A stretch of DNA of 14,289 nucleotides from Isotricha intestinalis (taxonomy: Eukaryota; Ciliophora; Litostomatea; Vestibuliferida; Isotrichidae), in the NCBI GenBank assembly GCA_023807065.1, contig JAJJLU010000916.1, positions 1 through 14,289 on the forward strand, written 5' to 3'. Shown here in pieces: positions 6,699 to 14,289 of the stretch. The position numbers were made by a program, and so were the translations under genes. Within the stretch, counting starts at the first letter, position 1. Every line of letters starts with the position of its first letter. The notes under the pieces are model-generated. The model was not told where the DNA came from. It ran no database searches and saw only the letters and a list, made by a program, of their open reading frames with translations.

Positions 6699-9600
6699 TT
6701 ATTGTTGGTCTTTATATTTATGAGGAGGGAATTTAGCATTAAAAGCATTATCAAATAAATAAGTGGCAAGACTATCAACAGGATCTTCAGGTAAAGTTTG
6801 ACAAACATGTAAAATTCCTTTACTTAAAACAGGAATTACATTTTCAGCTAAATATCTTCTTAAAACTTCAGATTTTTTTTCTAACATTTCTTTTTCTTTT
6901 TTTTCTAAATCACTTAATTTACTTTTATTAAAATCTTCTTTAACTTTTTCTTTTTCATTATCATAAAATTCATTTTCAATAAATTCTTTATTAACAACTT
7001 CACTATGTTTCGCAACTTTAGAATTAACTTTATATTTTTCTTGTTTTTCAATTTCATTATCGAACATTTGATAATTTAATATTTTCCCATTTCTTTCAAC
7101 AAAAACTTTACATTCTTCAATAATTTCTCCTTCTCCTTTATTTCCATCAACAGATAGTATTTCAATTTTATTTTCTTTGTAAAAATCACTTAAACTAGGT
7201 TCTCCTTTTTTACTTTCATTTAGTTCATTATAAGTATTAATTCTTCTATTTAATCTTCTTTGAATAATATTAGGGTCATTATTAATATCAGGTAATTTTT
7301 TCATTCTATTGTAAAGTAATTCTTTATTACAATTATCAATTCTAATAATAGAATTAGGAATAATTTCAATAAGTAATTTGTATTTATCTGGATCTTCAGG
7401 AGCTTTTGATTCATCAGTATCTTCGAAAAAAACATTAAAAGCATTTTTATATCCTTTTGGATAACCATCTAAAACATAACCTCTATTTCTACATAAATTC
7501 TGCATTAATTTCCTTCTTACTAATTTTACTACTGTTTCTTCTGGTAATTTTGATATTTGACTTGTATCAATTGGTAAATCAGTTTTTTTCCTATTTGGTC
7601 TTTTCTGATATGCTTCTACTGCTTCTTTTACATTATTTTCTATTTCTTCACTCTTTGTTTTTATTTCTTCTCCTAATTCATCTGTTAATGTCTTTCCCCA
7701 TTTTATTATATCATTTATTAATATGTGAGGGATATTAAAATATTTTGATAATTTTTCTCCTATATATGTTTTACCTGATGCTGGTGGTCCTGTTATCATT
7801 ATTTTTACACTTTTTAATTTTCTATAATCATTAAATTCTCTCCTTAACTTTTCTATATTTTCAGGAATACCAAATTCACAATGCCATTTAAATTGTCTTT
7901 TTTCAAAAGCTTCATCTTCTTCATCATCTCTTTTTTCATCTAAAAATAATTTTGTTGGTTTCATTTTCAAATCAATAGATAATTCTTCATATTTAGGTAT
8001 TTTTTTCTTATCTTCTGTATTTTCAACTTCTCCAGTACCAACTCCTTTAGCAATTGAATTAATAATATTTTTCAATTGTCTATTTTTAGTATGATCAATA
8101 GCAAAAATATATTTATTTTTAGGTTTATTTTCAATAACTCTTTTAATTAAACTAACTAAATCAATAATATGAATAGTAGGAATAGTATTTTTTCCCTTTC
8201 CAATTATTGGTAATTTTCTTGGAGTTTCTAACCAACTCATTTTAAAATAATCATAAAATAAATCTTCTCCGCAACCATAAATAAATCCAGAACAAATAAT
8301 ATAAGTTTTTAACATTGGATTTGTATTAGATAAAGCAAGAGTTTCAATCATTTTATTATGATAAAATTTTTCAGAAGGAATTCTTTTAATATAATCTTTT
8401 TCTTTAAAATATAATATTTTCTTAGGTTCTTCTTTAACTTCACCTTCTTCTTCTTCTTTCTTTTCTTCTTCTTCTTTATTTTCTTCAGGATCTTCTTCAA
8501 CAATATATTCTTCTTCTTCACTTTCAGGTTCTTTTTCTCCTTCTTCTTCTTCTTTTTTTTCTTCTTCTTTCTTTTCTTCTTCTTCTCCTTCTTGTTCATC
8601 TTCAGGTTGTTGTTCTCCTTCTTCTTTCTTATATTTAGGTTGTGTTCTTGCCCATGTCATTACTGAAGATATTATAACTAATATTTTCTCATCATAATAT
8701 TTTAATGCTTTCAATCCTTTAATAATGTAATCTACATCATTGAAATCTGCTCCGTCCATATTTATTACAAATATATCATTTTGAAAAACTGGATTCTCAT
8801 AATTTCCATTATAATCTAATTTTATCTGTTTTGGAGTAAATAAACGAGGAAGATTACGATCACTATCATTTATTGTACCCATAAAATCATATTTAATATA
8901 TCCTTCTCTTGTTTTATCATAACGTAAATTTTGAATGAAAAATTCACTAAACCATGAATTCATATCATTTAAAAATATTTTTCTTGTTCCTGGTTTAGGC
9001 ATATTTCTCTCATAATCTAATTGAATTTCTATTGCATTTTTCCATTTATCAGAATAATCATTATATATATTTTTATAATCTGGATGATCAAAAGATAATT
9101 TTAACCAATTTCTATCTTCTCTATATCTTGAATCCGATGGTAAAACTTCTTTTTCTTTTTCAGGATAAATTTGAGGAGGATTTGATTCTTTTATATTCCA
9201 ATATAATTTATCATCAAATTTAACTTCTTCTAACCAAGAACCAGTTATTACTGAAAAAATATCTTTTTTATCTTGTGTTGGAAAAGGATTTTCAGTACAA
9301 TTTTCTTCATAGAATTCCTTTTGATTATCATTATTATTTTCCCATTTAAATATTCTACCATAAAAATCATGAACTCTTTTCTCTTTTAATTCCTTTATTT
9401 TTCTATTAAATCCTATAATACATTTTAAATTATTTTCTCTGTCTTCAAATTTCATATGTCCATCAAATAAAACATATCTTTCACCGTTAATGATATTACC
9501 AATAATAATTTTTGGATATTGAAAACAAATTTTTTGATTATTATTAGGTAAATTAACAGTTATTTTTCCATAAGGAATTATAGTAATATAATTATTAATT

Positions 9601-10283
9601 AAAGCATTATCCATTCCATTAACTTGCATATCTAAATAACCTCCTAAATTAAATAAATTACTTTTATAATCTTTAATATAAAAATGACTAATGCAATTTT
9701 TATATGAAGTATGTTCTAAATAAATTTTAGTACCATCTTCCCAAAAACATTGATAAGTTTCTCCTAAAACAGAATTGAAAGGCTTTAATTGATGAAGAGA
9801 TCTATATAAAGAACTTAAAGAAAAGCAAATTACTTGTTTTAAACTTTCTAATTTATCATTTATTGCTCCTGCTTTCTTTAATATTATAGGAGCAAATGAG
9901 AATAAATCTGTAATTCTTTCTAAGATTGTTCTTGGCTCAAAAAAAGAAATTGGTAATGAAAGAGATGATAAATCATATTTTAATGTTTCTTTAGAATTTT
10001 GAGATAATATTTCTTTTATTTTTTCATTTTGTTTTTCTGTTAATTCTTTATTTTTTATATAAATTCCTTCTTCATCTTTTATAGTGTAATCATTTAAAAT
10101 ATCGTCTTTATATTTTTGAATTAAATTTTCATATGGGAGATTTATTGGAATTGGAGTATTTAATAAATTTTTTTTCTGTAATGTTGGTACTGTACAAAAT
10201 GAATTTTTATGAAGTGATTTTTTTATGTAAAAAGGATCTGGTTTTGTTTTTAATACTGGTTGAGTACTCTCTGATGGTTTCAT
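6699..10283 (-). CDS. AK7: fusion protein: OSBP-related lipid-transfer domain plus AK7-type ciliary adenylate kinase
   Basis: This is one uninterrupted ORF of 1194 residues with a TAA stop at 6699-6701. Residues about 90-425 form an ORD (sterol/phospholipid transfer): LSLPISFFEPRTILERITDL near the start, KPFNSVLGET (167-176), and the late element LPSDSRYREDRNWL. The signature EQVSHHPP is replaced by EHTSYKNC (190-197). Residues about 427-780 are the AK7 epimerase-like Rossmann domain (ISSVMTWA at 538-545, IPTIHIIDL) without a GxxGxxG loop. A Glu/Lys-rich insert occupies about 550-620. The kinase domain has P-loop GPPASGKT (832-839) and CRNRGYVLDGYP (931-942). A coiled-coil stretch leads to a Dpy-30 motif (LRRYLAENVIP from 1141; LPEDPVDSLATYLF). 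AK7 converts ATP + AMP to 2 ADP in cilia, and Dpy-30 helices dock to anchoring partners. Human AK7 is about 720 residues, so the AK7 half is full length. No internal intron is visible. Confidence 0.95.
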   Translation of the reverse strand: MKPSESTQPVLKTKPDPFYIKKSLHKNSFCTVPTLQKKNLLNTPIPINLPYENLIQKYKDDILNDYTIKDEEGIYIKNKELTEKQNEKIKEILSQNSKETLKYDLSSLSLPISFFEPRTILERITDLFSFAPIILKKAGAINDKLESLKQVICFSLSSLYRSLHQLKPFNSVLGETYQCFWEDGTKIYLEHTSYKNCISHFYIKDYKSNLFNLGGYLDMQVNGMDNALINNYITIIPYGKITVNLPNNNQKICFQYPKIIIGNIINGERYVLFDGHMKFEDRENNLKCIIGFNRKIKELKEKRVHDFYGRIFKWENNNDNQKEFYEENCTENPFPTQDKKDIFSVITGSWLEEVKFDDKLYWNIKESNPPQIYPEKEKEVLPSDSRYREDRNWLKLSFDHPDYKNIYNDYSDKWKNAIEIQLDYERNMPKPGTRKIFLNDMNSWFSEFFIQNLRYDKTREGYIKYDFMGTINDSDRNLPRLFTPKQIKLDYNGNYENPVFQNDIFVINMDGADFNDVDYIIKGLKALKYYDEKILVIISSVMTWARTQPKYKKEEGEQQPEDEQEGEEEEKKEEEKKEEEEGEKEPESEEEEYIVEEDPEENKEEEEKKEEEEGEVKEEPKKILYFKEKDYIKRIPSEKFYHNKMIETLALSNTNPMLKTYIICSGFIYGCGEDLFYDYFKMSWLETPRKLPIIGKGKNTIPTIHIIDLVSLIKRVIENKPKNKYIFAIDHTKNRQLKNIINSIAKGVGTGEVENTEDKKKIPKYEELSIDLKMKPTKLFLDEKRDDEEDEAFEKRQFKWHCEFGIPENIEKLRREFNDYRKLKSVKIMITGPPASGKTYIGEKLSKYFNIPHILINDIIKWGKTLTDELGEEIKTKSEEIENNVKEAVEAYQKRPNRKKTDLPIDTSQISKLPEETVVKLVRRKLMQNLCRNRGYVLDGYPKGYKNAFNVFFEDTDESKAPEDPDKYKLLIEIIPNSIIRIDNCNKELLYNRMKKLPDINNDPNIIQRRLNRRINTYNELNESKKGEPSLSDFYKENKIEILSVDGNKGEGEIIEECKVFVERNGKILNYQMFDNEIEKQEKYKVNSKVAKHSEVVNKEFIENEFYDNEKEKVKEDFNKSKLSDLEKKEKEMLEKKSEVLRRYLAENVIPVLSKGILHVCQTLPEDPVDSLATYLFDNAFNAKFPPHKYKDQQ
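8395..8640 (-). repeat. Glu/Lys-rich low-complexity insert (TTC-rich triplet tract)
   Basis: The + strand reads as long runs of TTC/TCT triplets; on the minus strand these are GAA/GAG/AAA codons. They encode an acidic stretch of about 70-80 residues inserted in the Rossmann domain of the AK7 half, between VMTWARTQPK and KEKDYIKRIPSEKF. The repeat is in frame and imperfect (GAA and GAG mixed, with Pro, Gln and Gly interruptions), as expected for a flexible loop that grows by triplet slippage. Confidence 0.8.
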
Positions 10284-10836
10284 TTTTAATTTATATTTTT
10301 TATTTAATTTATTTTTTTTATTTTTATTATTTTTTCAGAAAATTTACTTTAAATAAAAATACATTTTTATATTATTCATAAGGTAATTAATTTAGTTATC
10401 TTCTAAACTTTTAATAGTTATAATTTAATATATAGAACTGGAAATAATATTGTTACTCTTAAATAAAAGTATAAACGATACAATAAGTAAAAAATATAAA
10501 TTAATTGTATTAAAATTTGGAATTGATAAAGAAAAATTTAATCTTTGTATTTTCTGAGAATATTGAATAAAATTCATTCAGAAATTTGAATTCAATGGGA
10601 AAAATATATAACTATTATATAACAATATTAATAATATAACAAAAGAAAAAAAAGATATTGACTCTTATATTTAAACTTTCTGTTTTATTGAAATAATTGC
10701 TTTTTTCCTTTTTATTTATTGATGATTCAGTTATTTTTAAAATTTAATTTTCAAAATAATTATTTGAGAATTATTAATTATATTATTTTGAATAAAAATT
10801 AAGAATTTAAATTTAAATTTTTGTTTAAAAGAAAAA
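10284..10836. promoter_or_regulatory. 553-bp divergent intergenic region
   Basis: It lies between the start codon of ORD-AK7 (minus) and that of the lysine-rich protein (plus), so it should contain both promoters and leaders. Very A/T-rich. An imperfect inverted repeat (TTCTGA at 10552 against TCAGAA near 10579) sits in the middle. No gene, RNA or defined promoter motif can be supported. Confidence 0.45.
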
Positions 10837-11604
10837 ATGAGTAATAATACCGATAAGGGAAATCAAATATATAAAAATAAGTTTAATTCAAGTAAAGAAT
10901 TAAAATTTATAAAACCAATAATATTAAATGAGTATATAATAAATAAGAGTTTATCAACAGATAGAAAAAAAATTCCAAAACCAAAAATAAAATATAATAA
11001 AAAATTAGGAATACCAATAAGTCCACTTTCAAACTTTGATAGTATAAAACCAAAAAATCTAAAAACAAAATATATAATAAAAACAAAATCAGAAAATATT
11101 TCAACTTCTCAAACTTCAAATAAAACAAAACAATCAAAAAAAATAAGTTCTTCAAGTATTAACATTAAACCTTTTTTAATTTATGAAGAATCAAAAAATA
11201 ATAATGAAAAAAAAGACTTAAAAAATAATACTGGTTTCTTAAATGAAAATATTTTTCATTTAAGAAATTTTAAAACTAATTTAAATAAATATTCCAAAAT
11301 TAAACCAAAAATAACTAGACAGAATAATAAGAAAAAATATGATAAATTGATTTTTTGTGAAATGAGTGATAAATTTTATGATACTAAAGTTTCTTTTAAA
11401 AATTCAAGAGATAAAACAATAGAAGATGAATCGATAAAATTAAAAAAAATAGTTCGTTTTTGGAAAGGAGTTATGGATATTTCTTATCCTAAAATAATAA
11501 TTAATAAAATACAATTACAATATGAAAACTCTATTAATCAAAAAAGAAATTCAACTTTTTCTTTTAGAAATATAAAAACACATAATAATTTTTATTGTAG
11601 TTAA
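10837..11604 (+). CDS. lysine-rich protein of unknown function
   Basis: This ORF has 255 codons from the ATG at 10837, which is preceded by AAAAGAAAAA, to TAA at 11602-11604. The protein is strongly basic, rich in Lys, Asn, Ser and Ile, and looks largely disordered, with a Ser/Thr/Lys stretch at about 85-110. The only part that looks folded or conserved is near the C-terminus: KLKKIVRFWKGVMDISYPKI (201-220) followed by IINKIQLQ, with Trp, Phe and Tyr in an otherwise plain sequence. I suspect this is a short motif shared with other ciliate proteins, but cannot confirm it. There is no signal peptide, membrane segment or enzyme motif. A strongly basic, low-complexity make-up would suit a nucleic-acid or cytoskeleton binder, but this is a guess. 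It is the only long gene on the + strand, divergent from ORD-AK7 and convergent with the PX gene. Confidence 0.75.
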   Translation: MSNNTDKGNQIYKNKFNSSKELKFIKPIILNEYIINKSLSTDRKKIPKPKIKYNKKLGIPISPLSNFDSIKPKNLKTKYIIKTKSENISTSQTSNKTKQSKKISSSSINIKPFLIYEESKNNNEKKDLKNNTGFLNENIFHLRNFKTNLNKYSKIKPKITRQNNKKKYDKLIFCEMSDKFYDTKVSFKNSRDKTIEDESIKLKKIVRFWKGVMDISYPKIIINKIQLQYENSINQKRNSTFSFRNIKTHNNFYCS

Positions 11605-12543
11605 TAATTCTAAATTCTAATTTAGAAAGTGATGAAAGAATTATTATTAAGTAGATTAAATAAAAAGATTATTTAAATATAAATGTTAATAATTTAAATA
11701 TAGAAAAAAAAAAAATAAATTAGATTAATTATTTATATATTAGTTTTATTAAAAATAAAAGGAAAACAAAATGATTATGAAAATGATGAATGAGTAGAAT
11801 GTGTTCAAGAAAGAATGAAAAGAGCTTTTTGTTCTTTATTATAGTTTCAAAAGTTTTTTTCATATTTATTTGCATATTTCTTGAAAGACTTTGTGGTGAG
11901 AATTATAATAATAATAATAATACTTATAATAGAAAAAATAGAAATAATAACAATATGAATAATAGAAATAATCCATATAAAAGAAGTGATTTATGATAAA
12001 AATCAAAAAATAATTTGTTCAATTTATTTATCTGATTTTGAAAATCATGAACTAAAATGCCAAACACTTGTAATTATTATAAACAAATATACCATTAAAT
12101 ACTTTTAAAAAATATATAAATAAATTTTATTAAATAATTATATTTTTAGATAAACATCATTTATGATTAGAATAACTAAAAAAATAAGAATCAATAATAT
12201 AAATAGGAATTTAAGTAATAAAAAAGATAAATAAAAGAAAGATAAATTATTTTGTATTTATTTTTCTTTTCAAACAAAATAATTCACACAAAAACTAAAA
12301 ATAAAAATAACTAATAAAGTAAATTTATAATTGTCATATTTATTTTTTAAATTAAATATCAATTAAAACATTTTTTAAATTTTTAGATATAAACAAATAT
12401 TTTTACAGAATAATTCAAAGGAGAACTTTTTAAGGATAAATTTATTTTTAATACTAATAATAAAAATTTTTTAAAAGATTATTAATTTTAAATTAGATTT
12501 CATTATTTTTCTTTTCATTTAAATAATTTTTCTTATTCTTTAT
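11605..12543. other. 939-bp region between convergent genes with a GC-elevated island
   Basis: The flanks (11605-11760 and 12110-12543) are plain A/T-rich sequence that should hold the two 3' UTRs. The stretch 11761-12108 has visibly more G and C and overlapping open frames; it is listed separately. A hairpin-capable palindrome lies just after the + strand stop (11608-11627), but such palindromes are common in this composition. Confidence 0.5.
11790..12108 (+). CDS. possible small gene or gene relic in a GC-elevated island
   Basis: Two overlapping + strand frames stand out. The first starts at ATG 11790 (MSRMCSRKNEK), contains a strongly hydrophobic run (FLFFIIVSKVFFIFICIFL) resembling a membrane helix, turns into an Asn/Arg-rich tail and stops at TGA 11994-11996. 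The second is open from 11959 to TAA 12106-12108 and reads like a folded segment (EVIYDKNQKIICSIYLSDFE...). A GTGAG donor at 11896 and an AATAATAG acceptor at 11965 would join them in frame, giving 82 residues with a 70-nt intron, longer than the two confident introns here. Alternatively the island is a decayed gene: the frame from 11761 reads well apart from in-frame TGA and TAG codons. No family was recognised. Confidence 0.3.
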
Positions 12544-14109
12544 TTATATATAACTAGTTAAAGTAGTCCAAACAGCAATTGAATCAGATAAAGTAGGATA
12601 AAATTCTTCAGCAAATAATTTAGTATTACTCACAAATTTCTCACAATTAATATTAATTAATTTCTTAATTTCATCCATATTCATTTTATTACAATAAGCA
12701 AATTGTTTGTGTAAATTTTCCAAAGCATAAGTTTCTTTAGTACAAATATATTCCATAGCATAATTTTTATCGTTCAATAATCTACTTTCATCAATTGGAT
12801 AATAACCTTTTTGAATTTCCCATTTATTTATATCTCTTAAAGCATATAATTTTTCCTTTTTATAATTTAATCTATTTTTTTCTGTATTATAATTATATTT
12901 TAATTCTTCTCTTTTATATATTAATTCTTGATATGCTTCACCTTCCATTCTTTCATATTTAAAAAAATCTTTTATTCTACTTTTAATTATTTCATTTTGA
13001 TTAAATAAATTTCTTTTCCAATTTTTAAAAAAAATACCAAGTTCTTCATAAGTTTTATTAACTTCAATTTTCATTTGAACTTTAACATTTAATTCATATA
13101 AATTTTCAAAATCTTTTTGAACATTTTCTAAACTTTTACAAGCTCCAGAAATATAATTATAAAAAGTTTTTAAATTTCTATTTAACCTTTTATAAAGATA
13201 ATTTTGTAATTTATAATAATTAGTAATATTAACATAATACTTTTCATAATCTTCCTTATCATAAATAAATAATTTTCCAGTTAAAGTTCTATAATCTTCA
13301 ACATATTGAGAAGGATTATAAGATAACATTTCTTTAATTTTACTATCAAATTGAGTTCTATCATTAAAAGATAAAAAAGCAAATAAAGCTTCATTACTTT
13401 TAAAAATTTCATTTTTCATTATATTATCTATAAAGATTTGAAGGAATTTCATTCTTTTTTCAACAAAGTCATTTTCAAATCTTCTATTACCTAATTTCTT
13501 TCCTGGAATTGGAGGAATAAAATTTCTTGGATAATGTTTAACTAATATTTGTCTTAAATTATCAAAATCTGAAAATCTTCTATAAACTAACCACTTCATT
13601 GAATCTGTTACAACTTCATATTGAATATATTTTTGTTCCCAATATTTATTATCACTTATTTTAGGATTTTGTAATTTAACTTTTATTTCTTTATCATTTA
13701 ATTCAGTTTTTTGAAGTTTTTTACATATTATTTCTTTTGCATATACATTATTATTTTTATTCATATTACTATAATAAATATTTATATTTTGGACTTGATT
13801 TATTTGGTCTTTTATACTCGATTCTTGTTGATTTATATTTAAAGTTTCTGATAAAGAAACTTTAGGTTTGTTTATTTCTTCTTTGTTATCATTTGAATTA
13901 TTGTTATCTTTTGATTCTTGGTTTTTATTATTTTTATATGATAATATTTCATTAGTTAATTCATATATTGACCAATTGTTTAAATCTGATCCATTTTCTC
14001 TTTTCTCTGATATGAATTTTAGAAATAGTTCTTTTTCATAATTTTGTTTTTCTAACTCTTCTTTAAGTAATTCTTCTTTTAATTTTAAGGGATTAATCTC
14101 TTCACTCAT
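12544..14109 (-). CDS. PX-domain sorting nexin-like protein with helical (BAR-like) C-terminus
   Basis: This ORF has 521 codons, ATG at 14107-14109, TAA at 12544-12546 and no intron. Residues about 110-250 form a PX domain, which binds endosomal phosphoinositides, usually PI3P. Visible hallmarks are VYRRFSDFDNL (175-185) with the lipid-contacting Arg, the proline loop IPPIPGKK (198-205), and the basic helix FVEKRMKFLQIF (215-226). The lipid-binding residues look intact. Residues about 255-521 are charged, helical and coiled-coil-like, the length and character of the BAR region in SNX-BAR proteins, but a BAR fold is inferred from position and composition only. N-terminal residues 1-60 are Glu/Lys-rich with an ordered-looking piece (DLNNWSIYELTNEILSYK), then a disordered linker. 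It would act in endosome or phagosome sorting. Its start codon is the last gene boundary before the telomere. Confidence 0.88.
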   Translation of the reverse strand: MSEEINPLKLKEELLKEELEKQNYEKELFLKFISEKRENGSDLNNWSIYELTNEILSYKNNKNQESKDNNNSNDNKEEINKPKVSLSETLNINQQESSIKDQINQVQNINIYYSNMNKNNNVYAKEIICKKLQKTELNDKEIKVKLQNPKISDNKYWEQKYIQYEVVTDSMKWLVYRRFSDFDNLRQILVKHYPRNFIPPIPGKKLGNRRFENDFVEKRMKFLQIFIDNIMKNEIFKSNEALFAFLSFNDRTQFDSKIKEMLSYNPSQYVEDYRTLTGKLFIYDKEDYEKYYVNITNYYKLQNYLYKRLNRNLKTFYNYISGACKSLENVQKDFENLYELNVKVQMKIEVNKTYEELGIFFKNWKRNLFNQNEIIKSRIKDFFKYERMEGEAYQELIYKREELKYNYNTEKNRLNYKKEKLYALRDINKWEIQKGYYPIDESRLLNDKNYAMEYICTKETYALENLHKQFAYCNKMNMDEIKKLININCEKFVSNTKLFAEEFYPTLSDSIAVWTTLTSYI

Positions 14110-14261
14110 ATAAATAAAAAAATATAATTTAAAAAATAATAAATATATTTAAATCATTAATTATTGTTTTAATTTTATTAAAATTTGGAAATTAATTATT
14201 TTATGTAATATATAATGAAAAAAAAATATTTATTTTATCATAATTATTATTATGTTTTGAT
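14110..14261. promoter_or_regulatory. short subtelomeric spacer and 5' region of the PX gene
   Basis: Only about 150 A/T-rich bases separate the PX start codon from the telomeric repeat, so promoter and leader must fit here. No subtelomeric satellite or gene-family repeat is seen, which fits a ciliate macronuclear chromosome end made by breakage and telomere addition. Confidence 0.5.
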
Positions 14262-14289
14262 GGGGATTGGGGATTGGGGATTGGGGATT
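14262..14289 (+). repeat. telomeric repeat, (GGGGATT)4
   Basis: Four exact 7-base units GGGGATT run to the last base of the window. The G-rich strand points 3' outward, as a right-hand chromosome end should. The complementary unit is CCCCAAT. It differs from the 6-base GGGGTT of Tetrahymena and the 8-base GGGGTTTT of hypotrichs. The preceding sequence (GTTTTGAT) shows no degenerate units, so the boundary is sharp. Confidence 0.93.

Noticed and set aside
8348..8599. A Lys-rich minus-strand frame inside the acidic tract
   Set aside because: It is the purine triplet tract read one base out of frame. The ORD-AK7 frame through it is continuous and conserved on both sides.
10552..10584. Imperfect inverted repeat in the divergent promoter region as an operator
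   Set aside because: Only six bases match perfectly at the ends and there is no second copy. No known factor site is recognisable.
11602..11650. Two overlapping hairpins after the + strand gene stop (9-bp stem 11608-11627; 10-bp arms 11602-11611 and 11637-11646), as a terminator or switch
   Set aside because: Palindromes of this size are expected many times by chance at this A/T content, and hairpin terminators are not how ciliate protein genes end.
1..14289. CRISPR arrays, transposases, tRNA or rRNA genes
   Set aside because: No regularly spaced repeats, transposase motifs, terminal inverted repeats with target duplications, or recognisable tRNA/rRNA stretches were seen on either strand by reading. 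A covariance search was not possible.

Overview
The window looks like one end of a macronuclear chromosome from a ciliate. It is extremely AT-rich, its genes are packed on both strands, and two genes carry very short GT..AG introns (29 and 30 nt). The right edge ends in four perfect GGGGATT units (CCCCAAT on the other strand), a telomere in the correct orientation. Coding ends are TAA, and one is TGA (the dynein light chain). Neither codon is therefore read through as in Paramecium or Tetrahymena; the standard code fits. Standard code, extreme AT content and a 7-nt G4 telomere point to a litostome, possibly a rumen or gut entodiniomorph. From memory and unverified, CCCCAAT was reported for Entodinium. 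This taxon call is an inference.

Left part (1-3539): the 3' end of an unidentified + strand gene (2-109), a small + strand ORF (232-426), a long AT-rich gap, and a minus-strand Pumilio/PUF RNA-binding protein. The PUF gene has a 5' exon behind a 30-nt intron, a long Asn/Met-rich disordered N-terminus and eight PUF repeats. Their base-reading residues match the canonical UGUANAUA code.

Middle (3898-10283), all minus strand: a probable PP2C-fold pseudophosphatase that has lost its metal-binding Asp residues; a stretch of broken coding-like sequence; a DNAL4/LC8-type dynein light chain with a 29-nt intron; and the most striking gene, a 1194-residue intron-free ORF. That ORF fuses a complete OSBP-related lipid-transfer domain (ORD) to a complete AK7-type ciliary adenylate kinase (degenerate Rossmann domain, adenylate kinase, Dpy-30 motif). 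The ORD lacks the family's EQVSHHPP signature.

Right part (10837-14289): a lysine-rich + strand protein of unknown function, a GC-elevated island of overlapping small ORFs, and a minus-strand PX-domain sorting nexin with a helical C-terminal half. The nexin start codon lies about 150 bp from the telomere.

Functionally, two adjacent genes (ORD-AK7 and the dynein light chain) belong to cilia. The PX protein and the ORD concern phosphoinositide or lipid membranes, and PUF concerns mRNA control. There is no operon-like logic beyond proximity. I saw no tRNA, rRNA, CRISPR or transposase.
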